Shown: in pieces, positions 22,031 to 32,827 of the stretch
How the letters are laid out: each line of letters starts with the position of its first letter
How positions within the stretch are numbered: position 1 is the first letter of the stretch
Assembly (NCBI RefSeq): GCF_035046485.1
Contig: NC_085138.1
Coordinates: forward strand, 20,217,440-20,281,439
Length of the DNA stretch: 64,000 nt
Source of the DNA: Aedes albopictus
Taxonomy: Eukaryota > Arthropoda > Insecta > Diptera > Culicidae
Direction of reading: 5' to 3'
Notes under the pieces: generated by a model
Database searches by the model: none
What the model saw: the letters and a program-made list of their open reading frames with translations, nothing else
Told to the model about the DNA's origin: nothing
Position numbers and translations under genes: made by a program

Positions 22031-22290
22031 GAGAGGAGACAGCTGGCTTCGATTACGTGCTACTTAATGTCAAGGAGGACCTGTCACAAACTGTCACCGC
22101 AAACCGAGCTGAACATCGCACATTGATGGTGTGGAATTTCCAAATATCCAAAGTATTTTATTAAAATTTCGTTCCGATTACTGTGGCGGTTTCCCCATTG
22201 TCTCTCTCAGTATTCTCTGCAGCAGCCGGAGCATGTCGGGAATGCGTGCATTATGGTAGAAGCAGATTAACTTTGACTATCTGCTATTCA
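22031..22290. other. No recognised feature
   Basis: Unique-looking, moderately GC-rich sequence (TCTCTCTCAGTATTCTCTGC near 22200). No ORF with a recognisable domain. Confidence 0.35.
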
Positions 22291-22293
22291 ACA

Positions 22294-22369
22294 AGCTGAG
22301 ATAGCCGAGAGTGCGCGGGCGTTATACTCACACCCCAAGGATCTGATTTCAATTCTCGCTCGGAGCTCA
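22294..22369 (+). other. tRNA-like sequence (probable SINE head or tRNA relic)
   Basis: GAGATAGCCGAGAGTGCGCG resembles a polymerase III A box, and GATTTCAATTCTCGCT resembles a B box at normal spacing. The acceptor arms pair poorly, so I do not call a functional tRNA. Confidence 0.3.
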
Positions 22370-22595
22370 AATTTCTTAACAATCCAATGAGTTTCATGAT
22401 TTTGCCTAATTGTTTAGGAAATTTTTCATCAAATACGTTTAATATTTATCCTGCCCCCCCTTGACGAGTCAACGAGCAAAGTGACAAAAGAAGAAAATGA
22501 TATTTGTTCTGGCCTTATGTGAAGAATGATAAATTTTCAGGAACAACCAATACATTCCATGAATGCTTCAAGATATCTTCCAGAACAATCAAATA

Positions 22596-22785
22596 GGGTG
22601 ACGATGGGTATTATCGGCAGGTTTGTTCTCTTCGTCATGGGGGGTTTTTGTGGGCCGAATTGCCTGAATCTTGGGTATATAACTCAGCTTGGTTGGAAAG
22701 GATTTGAGGCCAACTCTGAGACCTACAGGTTTCAAAAAACCCCCCATGACCAAGAGAACAAAACTGCCGAGAATAAGTAAGTTCC
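22596..22785. mobile_element. TATTATCGGCAGG fold-back repeat
   Basis: The left end GGTATTATCGGCAGGTTTGT...CTTCGTCATGGGGGG is mirrored by CCCCCCATGACCAAGAGAAC...ACTGCCGAGAATA. Another copy lies at 57620-57800 and a partial one at 2990. Confidence 0.7.
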
Positions 22786-22959
22786 CCTATATGTTAATAT
22801 TATTTTTAATTTCATTCAAGAACTTTTTAATGTCATCAACGATTCTAAAATACGTTATTTTAGATTCTAAAATATTTTATTTTAAGGATCTTCTAAGTTT
22901 AAACTAGGGATTCATCTGTCTATTCTCTAGCTTTTCAAAAATCTCTAAAATCAGAGGTT

Positions 22960-24330
22960 CTTGGTCCTAGGCAGCCTTTTAAGATTTCTCCAGTAGTTAC
23001 TCAGGAATTCCTTCAGGATTTCATCAGGAATCCCTCTAGAAACTCATTGAAGAGTTTCTCGGGAATTCTTCCAGGTGTTTCTCGGAAGTTCCGCTCGAAG
23101 CTCCTCGTAAATTCCTCCAGTGGCTTTCCGAGAATTTCTTCAGCAGATCGCCAGGGAGTTCTTCGGGAGTGCCTTTCGAAGATCCTGGAGAATTCTTTCA
23201 CGAGTTCCTAGAAAATTCCTCTAGGAGTTCCTCGGAATTCTTCCAGCAGTTCTTCGAGATCTCGTACAGCTGTTCCTCGGTAATTCATCCAGGGTTTTCT
23301 TGGGAATACCTTCGGGACTTTCTCGGGAATTCCACCTGGAGTTTCTCAGGCATTCCTGCAGGAGTTCTTCTGGAATTTCTCAAGGAGATCCTCAAGAAGA
23401 ATTTTAGAAGTTCCTTGAACATTTATTTAGAGGTTCCTTGTTTGTATGGGAAAATTTGTTTTGTTCGGGGTGAACTGTCATTCTATCGAATGAACTGTCA
23501 TTCTATCCACAGAAATTATATTTCTTTTGTTTATTTAACGATCAAAACAAAAGAACTGTACAATAAAATCACTTTATACTCAGAAAAATTAGCTCTTTTG
23601 ATTAGGATATAGAAAATAGCAATATTTTATTCACTTAACAACCCAATTCCTCTAGCAATTCCTCCTGGGGTTCCTCGGGAATTGCTCGAGAAGTTTTACG
23701 GGGATTCTTCCAGGAGTTCCTCGGGAGTTTTTCCACGAGTTCCTCGGAGATTCTTCCAGGAGTTCCACGAAAATCTCTTCAAGAGATTCTCACGTATACC
23801 TCTAGGAGCTCCGCGCAAATTCTTCCAGGAGCTCCTCTGGAATTCCTCCAGGAGTTTGTCGAGAATTTCTTCAGGAGTTCCTCAGGTATTCCACCAGAAG
23901 CTCCTTGAGAGAGTTTCTCCAGGAGTTAATCGGGGATTCCTCTAGGAGTTACTCGTGAAATTTTCAGAATTTCTTCTGAAATTCATCCATGAGTTCCTCG
24001 AAAATTTCTCTACGAGTTCCGCGGAGATTCTTCCAGGAGATCTACGGAAATTCCTCCAGGAGTTCTTCAAGAATTCTTCCAGGATTACCTCGAGATACTT
24101 CCAGGAGTTCCTCGGTAATCTTACCCGGAGATTCGCGGGTATACCTCCAGGAGTGTCTCGGGAATTCCCCAAAAAGATCCTTGAGAATTTCTCCAGCATT
24201 TTCTTGAGAATACTTTCACGATATTCTCTACGAATCTTTGAGGAGTTTATCAGACATTCAACTGGATGTTCCTATGAATACCTCCAGGATTACCTGAAAA
24301 AAATCCTGAAGAACTCCTTGAGAAATTTTT
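22960..24330 (+). repeat. Minisatellite of about 30 bp, TCCTCCAGGAGTTCCTCGGG polarity
   Basis: Dozens of diverged units of about 30 bp, each pairing TTCTTCCAGGAGTTCC with TCGGGAATTCC. It is interrupted at about 23430-23640 by AT-rich sequence. All frames stay open over long stretches because stops are rare in the unit, which produces spurious Phe/Arg/Ser-rich ORFs. Confidence 0.9.
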
Positions 24331-25640
24331 GGGAAGCTTATGGAGGAATTCCCGAGGCATTTCTGAGGAACTCCTGGAGGAACTCCCGAATATCTCCTGG
24401 AGAATTCCTGAGATACTTCTGCAGGAATTTCTAAGAATCTCCTGTAGAAATTTCCGATTATCTTCTTGAGGAATTCCCGAAGAACTTTTTGAGAAATTTC
24501 CTAAGAATCCAGGATGAATTCCCGAGGATCTTCTGGAGAAATTTCCGGATTTTTCGTGACACTTTTGGAAATAAATCCCAGGAACTATGCATTATTACTG
24601 GAAGATCTGTTGCTAGATTTCTGAAGTAAGTTCCGCGGAAATTCAATTTCCGGATAATTTATGTAGTTAAATTAAAAATGAATCATTGAGAAATTCCCTG
24701 GGAAATCCTGGAGTGATTCTATTACAATTACTGCAGGAATTCTTCAATTGCTTCTAAAGGAATTCCCGTGGTATTTGTGGGAAATGCTCGGGGGAATCCA
24801 TGAAAGGATTCCCGGGAATCTCCTGGAAGAAATACCCAAGAAACTCCTGGAAGAAATACCGAAGAATCTTCTGATAGAAATACCGAAGAATTCATGGAGA
24901 AATATCCGAGGAACTCCTGGACGAATTCCCGAGGAAGTCCTACAGGAATTCCCAAAGAACTGTTAGGAGAATTCCCGTGGATTTCCTGTAAGTGTTTCCG
25001 AGTATCTGTAGGAGAAATTCCCTTGGAATTCCCGAGGATCTCCTGGAGGAATTCCCGAGATACACCAGGAGGAGTTCCTGTAAAACTCTTGGAAGAATTC
25101 CCGAGCATGTCCTGGAGAAATTCCCGAGATACTTCTGGACGGATTCCCGATGAACTCTTGGAGGAATGTCTAAGGAACTCCAGGATGAATTACTGAAGAC
25201 CTTCTGAAGGAATTCCAGAATTTTTCTGTGGAACTCTTGGAAATAAATCCGACGAACTTCTTGCGGAATTAAAAAAAAAAAGGTAAAGGTGAAATCTGGA
25301 GGACTTCTTGGGAACTCTTGAAGTAAATTTCATGGAAGTTCTGGAGGGAATTTTCGGAAAGCTTATGTTGGTATTTATTTTCAGTCAAAACATGGAGAAA
25401 TTCCCTGAGCAATCTTGGAGAAATCCTACCACAAATGCTGCAGGAATTTTTCGGGAGCTTGTTAAGGAATTCCATGGTATTCGTGAGGAAGCGATGGAGG
25501 GATTTTTAGAAAACTCCTCTAGAAATTCTTGAAGACTTCTGAATAAATTTACCTGGAAACCTCGGAAGCAATTCCCGAGGTACTCCTGGAGAAATGTCTC
25601 AAGAGCACTAAAACTAATTCTTATGGGAAACTTCCCAGTA
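24331..25640 (-). repeat. Same minisatellite in opposite polarity
   Basis: From about 24340 the units read GAATTCCCGAGGAACTCCTG, the reverse complement of the preceding array. The two blocks form a head-to-head pair around 24.3 kb. An AT-rich interruption lies near 24600-24730. Confidence 0.85.
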
Positions 25641-26170
25641 AACTAAGTAAATTCTTGGGAAGCTCCATGAGGAATTGCAAAAAAAACACTGGAGGAAACA
25701 TAGAAGTGTGAACGCCTTTCTTGAATATAGGATGTCATCACCAAGCTCATCGCTATATTACTTGATATAGAGCGGAGTGAGATTATTTTGATTTTTAACA
25801 TTAATTTTATACCAAAGTCACAATATGGAGTGTAAAGACATATGAAGACATTTTAACGTGCCATGCGAAGACATTTGAAAATTTCACCTGACATCCCTGT
25901 AAGATAGTTCAAGTCAGTAAATGTCACAAAAGTCATTCTTTGCTTTTTAGAATGTCTTGAATTGGAACTTGATTACACTCATTTGAAAAGGGTATTCTGC
26001 TTAGAGGGTTCAAAAAGTCGGAACAAGAATACTTTTACTATATATGTTCAACATTTATTGTAATAAATGTTGATACAATATATAACTGAAACTACCAAAG
26101 TGGCTTGCCGAACAGGCGTTTGAGAAGTTAGTGAGTGTGTTTAATTAGTATGTACTCAATCAATGGCTGT
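25641..26170. other. AT-rich spacer, no recognised gene
   Basis: Contains the palindrome TACTATATATGTTCAACATTTATTGTAATAAATGTTGATACAATATATA in short pieces near 26036-26085. Nothing coding is seen. Confidence 0.4.
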
Positions 26171-26224
26171 GATTGCTTAATGTTTTGAATGAAAAGCGTA
26201 CAACTATTGCAGAGCTATTCACTT

Positions 26225-26816
26225 CGGTCGACACGACAGTTACCAAGTGCTCAGTCTACTTCAGAATAGACCCGTCATTTTTTTTCGCATCAAGATACTC
26301 CGAAGATGACACCCCGTTAACGTCATTAACCGCCTGCAACCGCCAGACCAGAACATTACTGTTTATTGAGCAGAAGAAGCTGCAGTCGTACCGTCCGTCG
26401 TCGCGTCAGCTCTCAGGGTCTCGCGGACAGCAACGCCGACGTTTTTCCTAGCCATTTCGCATTTACTATTCCACTCGCATCTTTTCAGCTTGAGAAATCC
26501 AGTTGCAGCTCATCAAATTAATTAGATGACATTTTTTCTTTCTTTGAATTGCACTTCGCATCACAGCCGACAGAGAGACTGCCCAGCGACCTCGAACCAT
26601 TTGTAATGCTCCCCGTCGCCGCACTACGCTACGCTAGTGCAAAGGGACAGGACAGCGTTGGTTGCCACATAATCCACCGCACCACCAGTCAGTCGTCAGA
26701 AGAGTCGGGTCGGGTGACTGCAGCAAATCGACAGCTTATTGCCCTCGTATTTCACCAACAACAGCTCAGGTTCCATATCCCCAAAGTGTGTGCCCGGGGA
26801 AGGTGCGCAGACACAG
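26225..26816 (+). other. Candidate non-coding first exon
   Basis: A GC-rich, non-repetitive island follows the arthropod initiator-like GCTCAGTCTACTT at about 26249-26261 and ends in a consensus donor ACACAG|GTAAGTATG at 26816/26817. No ORF inside has a recognisable domain. It could be a 5' UTR exon of a gene whose coding part is elsewhere. If the 25-kb piece is inverted, this exon is really on the other strand relative to the flanking genes. Confidence 0.3.
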
Positions 26817-27105
26817 GTAAGTATGACTGGTGGCGGCTGATGCTGCGTTGAGAGGCCATTAAGGGGCGCCCAGCTTCGCATTCATTGGGTCATCTCGAAG
26901 TACCCGCGTGTAGCAGATGCTGCACGGTAGGCAATATTAATGTAACAAGCGTGCACAATTCTTTGTGTTACTCATCACCCGGGCCTGTAATGATCCGTTC
27001 ACTTATTGACAACATACTATGTTGTCACTTGATTACTGCTCGATTTTCGTATTTTTTCGTATTTGAATGATAATTGCAACGCAACTTAGTTCTTCTATAG
27101 CATTA

Positions 27106-28581
27106 CCCAAGTAACAAAATTAATTTTATAATGCTTTTGAAGTATTCTTCAACTCCTGTTCTTTAAAACCATGCATAAACCAAATTGCTCTGCAACACGA
27201 CATCAACTCAACCATAAACCCGCCATAAGACCAAAGAGGCCCATCCTAAGATGCTCTTGGAGAGTTGTTTTTAAATTTCTCTTAAAACTTGTTGTACTTC
27301 CCAAGTTGTCCTCAAGGCGAATTGCTCTCTCCTTGTAGAATTCTTCAAGTGCACGATAAAACGATAATAAATTTGTCAGTGTTGTTGCTGATGCAGCTTT
27401 TATGTCGACAGAAAAGTTTGGTGAATTAAATTGAAATTAAAAACACAATGAAAATGACACGTTATTGTAATCGAGATTAATTTATTACACAAATTGGAAA
27501 TATTTCCGTGGTGTAACAAGGATGCCAAATGCCAAGCGAAATTCATCGTATATATGTTGCAAGATACTTCCAAAAATTGCAACGCGCTTCCATTATAACG
27601 CACTAATAAAATATTTAAAAATATTATTCCTGGTCATGCGAATATTGCTCATGAGTTTTCTCAACATGGCTACCATTGAAATCTAGGCCGGTGGTCGGTC
27701 CATCATCGATGGTTTTAATCAACATCACCATAAGATCGTCTTAAATTTCTTTCAACTTATGCCAGAGCTAAAAGCATAACTCAAGAATACTAGGATTTAT
27801 AACGTTCTCAATGGCCTCCATCCAGAACGCCTTAAATTTATTTCATCTTATGCAAGGGTAAGACGTATTACTCAAGAGTACTCAGGTTTATAACGTTCTT
27901 GATATAGGTTTATGCAAACTCCGCCAAGAACGTCATAAAACATGTACGCCAAATTGTAAACAAACAAAAAATTATCGCACCGCGGTGGATTTTGTGAATC
28001 TCGTCCGATGAATTTATTTATCAACCCGGCACCGTTGCCAACCAGGCAGACCTTTTTCGATAACCGACCTTGATGCGGTGCAGTGCCTCATTCCTCCGGT
28101 CAGCACTTCCATCAGGTAACCCCGATTGCACGGGAAAAGACGTCCTAGATGACCATACCCACCTCATTTCGAATGCTGCAACCGGAGGAACTTGGCACTG
28201 GTTGGGTTTCCGGGTAGGTGTTCTTGATTGGCAGCAAAAATGGAACGATGAGAATCAAAATCGGATGCTTGAGTTTTTCTTGTATTTTTCATGTACCAAA
28301 CTGTTCTTATGCGAGAACAGTTACTCTTGATCAAGAACGGATGATTGAAGATAACTTCAAGAACCTTATAAAACTGAAAATAAGTTCAACAGTTCTTATT
28401 GTGTTTATGGTTTTATGAACTGAACCTCAAGTATTCTTGGAGGTGTTTTTAAAACCACATATTGACGAAGAATAGTTGTGCTCAGCTGAGACTCCGATAA
28501 GATCAACTAGAATATGCAATGTTCCGATAAAACTATCATAAAAACAAATAAAACCAAATAGAATTAAGATTGTTACTTGGG
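27106..28581. mobile_element. 1.48-kb TIR element with CCCAAGTAAC ends (family E)
   Basis: Left end CCCAAGTAACAAAATTAATT, right end AAGATTGTTACTTGGG. TA is found outside both ends (27104-27105 and 28582-28583). The first ten bases are identical to families A and C. The inside is AT-rich, with repeated CTCAAGAATACT/CTCAAGAGTACT blocks and no transposase ORF, so it is non-autonomous. Confidence 0.85.
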
Positions 28582-28839
28582 TAGTGTTTTCTCCATAATG
28601 CTAGATTGGGGAGGTGTGTCCCGAGCCTCTGTTCGCCAAGGAGGTGCGGCTCAAGTAGGGTCTGTTCTGGCATCCAGCGGCTGGGTAAGAAATGCTGCAT
28701 AATGTCCAGCCAAATCCAAGGAGGATGCCCCTCCGACTATACAGGAGTGATGGCATAGCCCCAATAAGCCACCCTATTGCAAATAACATAGACGAAAATT
28801 CGACTCGATACAATCGGCAAAGACCCACGCCATGAAATA

Positions 28840-29466
28840 AGGACTACGATTGGAAACTTGGACCATGGAATTGCAAGTCACTAGGTTTCGCAGGATGTGA
28901 CAGGATAATTTACAACGAACTACATTCCCGCAACTTCGACATCGTGGCGCTGCAGGAGCTTTGTTTGACTGGATAGAAAGTGTGGAAAAGCGGGCATCGA
29001 GCGGCTACCTTCTACCAAAGCTGTGGCACCACCAATGAACTGGGAACAGGATCTATAGTGTTGGGCAAGATGCGGCAACGTGTGATCGGGTGGCAGACGA
29101 TCAACGCAAGGATGTGCATGTTGAGAGTTAAGAGCCGTTTCTTCAACTACAGCATCATCAACGTCCACTGCCCACACAAAAGGAGACCTGATGACGAGAA
29201 AGAAGCGTTCTACGCGCAGTTAGAGCAAACATACGATGCTTGCTCGCCGCGTGACGTGAAAATCGCTGTCGGCGACATGAACGCGCAGGTAGGAAGGGAT
29301 GAAATGTACAGACCGGTAATCGGGCGAAACAGCCTGCACGCCGTATCGAATGGTAACGGCCAGCGATGCGTAAACTTTGCAGCCTCCCGAGGTACTTTCT
29401 TCCCCCGCAAATATCTACAAAGTTCCCTGGAGATCACCCGACAATCAAACAAAAAGCCAAATTGAA
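28840..29466 (+). pseudogene. RTE-clade endonuclease, N-terminal part
   Basis: DIVALQELCLTG ends in a stop at about 28975. Then come YQSCGTTNELGTGSIVLG, INVHCPHKRRPDDEKEAFYA and the catalytic GDMNAQVGRDE. Sequence after TFFPRK is broken by a 1.6-kb insertion, and the endonuclease resumes at 31066 with the SDHYLVAVYMR segment. At least one stop and one insertion make it non-functional. Confidence 0.8.
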
Positions 29467-30289
29467 CTTGTTGGGCGGTAGGTTCTTCGTAATATTGTGA
29501 ATTTATTGATGGGAAAAGAAATTACAAAATTCCTGGAGAAAAAGCTATCATTAGAATTCATTCTTAACTTTAGATGATTAATGAAATTCTTACTGTAGTG
29601 TCTTCTACCGCGCAACTAGATGAATCAGTTGATAGCTGTATCGCTTCGTATAAATATTGAACAGGCTATCTGTGGATAATCAAGAACTCGGTTTCCTTAA
29701 AGATTAGTTATGTTTCTCACCTTTCAATGAGTGTGGAGCAATGTACACGATAATTTTAAGAGTTTCAATTTACTTATTCGCTAGGTGTGATTAAACTGGT
29801 CGAAAATATAAATTCCATAATGGACTGCAAATGAATGCTAATCTCTTTTCACGACCTTACCGTTATTAATCGCTTTGGCTACGAGTTCAATGCTATTAAC
29901 GTTATCTAAATGGACTAATTTCAATTGTTTAGCTGCAATTGATGAATATTAGGTTGTAAAATTGTAGTTCACAAAATAACCAACCAACCTCACCATTCAT
30001 AAGGCACTAAATTCAAAGGATGTGTGTACTTAAGAAAAAATCATTCATCTGAAGGAAATGAGCGTGCTGCTATAAACATTAAGCATAAACATGGATGACG
30101 AATATAACATGTTCATAACATCACTGCCAGTACCTGCTAACACCTGAACACTTTTCACGAATTCAATTAATTATTCTAGATTTAATTCAGTGGTGTTATA
30201 AAGGTAACAAAATAGTTTTTTTGCAATTACGTGCCATAAGATTGCACTTTTCAATTGCCGAAACTGTGCAGAAACGGCCTACTTTTCTT

Positions 30290-30372
30290 GACTACATCAA
30301 GAGTGCCGAAAAGTAGTACTTTTCAGCACTTTTAAGAGTGCCGAAAAGTACTACTTTTCGGCACCTTTGCAA
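30290..30372. repeat. Inverted/direct repeat of GAGTGCCGAAAAGTA
   Basis: GAGTGCCGAAAAGTAGTACT, TTTCAGCACTTTTAAGAGTG and CCGAAAAGTACTACTTTTCG overlap to give a self-complementary segment able to form a tight hairpin. Confidence 0.75.
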
Positions 30373-30714
30373 TGGTACACTTTTCACAAGTTTCTTGAAG
30401 CACTAATGTTCTTCCGTACACATTTGTCTATTCGATGGCTGCTCCTATGTCTGTACGGCAGATCGAACCTGAATAGAAGCGATTCCAATTCTGATTTGAT
30501 CAGCCAAACAGACGTAGAGTTAGAAGCAGCAGCACAAAAAACGCTCGCTGACGACGCGACTCCGAGTAGTTGTGACACTTATAAACATAGCCTACCTGAT
30601 TGAAAAAAAATGGACTTGTGCGCATGGATGCTCGCACGTGGTCTTAGCTCTGACCTCTGTCTGAGCAGTCAGAAAAGATCGTACTTAAAGGTATTTTTCG
30701 TAATTGCAAAAAAT

Positions 30715-30850
30715 GTTGTATGCAACGCGTTGCAAAACTCGATTTTTTCAGCACTTGTCGTATTTATCCAACTCGGCAAGCCTCGTTGGATAAATGTACG
30801 ACTCGTGCTGAAAAAATCATCATTTTGCAACTTGTTGCATAAATAACTAT
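30715..30850. mobile_element. Palindromic MITE, about 135 bp
   Basis: TATGCAACGCGTTGCAAAAC...CAGCACTTGTCGTATTTATC pairs with GATAAATGTACGACTCGTGC...CATTTTGCAACTTGTTGCAT around CAACTCGGCAAGCCTCG. A decayed copy lies at about 6170-6500. Confidence 0.8.
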
Positions 30851-31238
30851 TTCAGCATTCGTACTGATCAGCAGACAAATGGCACTTCATCACCTATTGT
30901 GTTTTCTCTTCTGATGGATTCTGCCCATGGTTGTTATCTGACACACTTTGTTCACGGTCTGCTGCCGGTCCCCCTCGTAGATAACGGGTGTGGCATGAGA
31001 TTACCTTCAGCTCTGGATACATTGGAGCATGCGGAGTACAGCGAGTGCTGATGTGGCGCTACCAACAGAACTCGTTCTGATCGACGTCAAATTCTTCTCG
31101 GATATAACCAATTTCCGCACATGCCGCAGTGCGAATACACATTCGGATCACTATTTAGTCGCCGTATACATGCGCTGAAATCTTTCGACACCACGCGTTG
31201 AATTCGAACACCGCGGCTCAACATCGAGCAGCTGCGTA

Positions 31239-31496
31239 CCCAAGTAGCCTTATTGCATGCAGATATACGGTGTATTTAGTGCAATCATTACTTTACATGC
31301 AAACTTAAGGCAGATTTAAAGTGGAAGTGGGCAATTATAGAATCAAATTAAGATTATACTGGTATAATCTTGGAGCAGTCGCATAATTGCCCATTTCCAC
31401 TTTAAATCAACCTTAAGTTTGCATGTAAAGTAATGATTGCACTAAATACACCGTATATCTGCATGCAATAAGGCTTCAGCACCGTGGTTACTTGGG
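31239..31496. mobile_element. Fold-back MITE, family A, copy 2
   Basis: CCCAAGTAG...CCTTATTGCATGCAGATA, with about 14 bp of the left terminal repeat deleted. The right end TGGTTACTTGGG is intact. TA lies on both sides. It is inserted in the RTE endonuclease/RT linker. Confidence 0.9.
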
Positions 31497-32827
31497 TAAC
31501 GTAGAAGTGACTCAAGACTACGCGCAGCAGTTCGCAGTGTCCCTACCAACGGAAGAGCAGCTTGGCGCAGCTACACTTGAAGATGGCTGGAGGGACATCC
31601 GATCCGCCATAGGTAGTACCTCGGCTACAGCACTAGGCTTCGCGACTCCGAATCACAGAAACGACTGGTACGACGACGAATGTGAACAGTTGAAAAACGA
31701 GGAGAATGCAGCATGGGCGAGAATGCTACAACACCGTACGAGAGCGAATGACAGGCGTGGAACAGGCAGAACTCAGTCTTCCGGATGAAGCCAGCAGGAA
31801 GAACGAGATCGCGAAGCGATGGAAGAGCTGTACCGCACTAAAAACACACGAAAGTTCTACGAGAAGCTGAACCGCTCGCGCAGAGGCTTTGTGCCACAAG
31901 CCGACATGTGCCGAGATAATCACGGGAATTGTTAGGATCCATCGACAGGAGGTGAAAATCGGACGCCGATTCAACACACGCCGACTGGAAGACGCTGCGG
32001 TGAAAAGGTCTTTCGTCGAGGAGCTAGAGAACCGTGCTGCGAATATTCCAGAAGGTGGAAGCGTGGAAGATCAATGGAGCGCCATCGAGAACGCCTTCAT
32101 CGCAACCGGCGAGTATAATTTGGGTGAGCTACGCACCCGGAGAAAGCAGTGGATCACAGCTGATACCTGGAGGAAGATAGAGGAGCGAAGGAACGCCAAA
32201 GCCGCGATAGAGTAAGCGAAAACACAAGTAGCCAAAGCCGTAGCCCGTAAGCGCTATTCGGTTTTCGAGAAGGAAGTGAAACGCTCATGTAGACGGACAA
32301 AAGAGCGTGGGAGGACTCCCCAGACAACGAAGGCGAGAAAGTCGCAAACACAGGCGACATCCGTCTCCTCTACGATGTCTCTCGTCGCCTTAGTGGGACC
32401 AAAATGAATGCTACGATGCCCGTGAAAGACACGTCTGAACAGTAACTGACCGACCCGGCTGACCAGTTGAAACGCTGGTTCGAGCACTTTGGAAACATTT
32501 TTCAAGTGTCGGTCACGCCATCAACACCTCAGCATGATCCGCCAAGTGTTCGATGCATTACCCGTGTCAACACCGAAGCTCCATCAGTGCAGGAGATAGA
32601 AACAGCCATCCGTAGCATAAAATCGAACAGAGCCCCAGGGGTCGATCGCATATCAGCTGAGATGCTCAAAGCTGACTCCGAAGTATCCGCACAACTACTG
32701 CATCAACTATTCCGCAACATATGGGAAACCGCGACATTTCCGGCCGACTGGATGCAAGGCGTCTTAGTAAAGGTACCCAAACAGGGTGACTGTATGCGAT
32801 AATTGGCGGGGCATCATGGGTTCTACC
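31497..32827 (+). pseudogene. RTE ORF2, linker and N-terminal RT part
   Basis: The linker segments TQDYAQQFAVSLPTEE and WYDDECEQLKNEENAAWARM, then ENRAANIPEGGSVEDQWSAI, then RT motif 1 region IRSIKSNRAPGVDRISAEML and TFPADWMQGVLVKVPKQGD. Several frame changes (about 31790, 32215 and 32802) break it. Homology ends at GIMGS, where the Foldback-like element begins. Confidence 0.8.

Larger units (their letters stand above)
29467..31065. other. Insertion inside the RTE endonuclease, composite, no gene recognised
   Basis: An AT-rich block (29467-30230), a GCCGAAAAGTA hairpin (30280-30372), a short frame with no known domain (30367-30603), a palindromic repeat (30715-30850) and about 200 bp of mixed sequence. 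GAAC flanks both junctions (29463-29466 and about 31067-31070), possibly a short target duplication. Confidence 0.5.

Noticed and set aside
22294..22369. Functional tRNA gene
   Set aside because: A and B boxes are visible, but the acceptor stem does not pair well and the anticodon arm is unclear; kept only as tRNA-like.
23013..25532. Phe/Arg/Ser-rich ORFs across the minisatellite of about 30 bp
   Set aside because: Present in many overlapping frames in both directions; low-complexity repeat translation.
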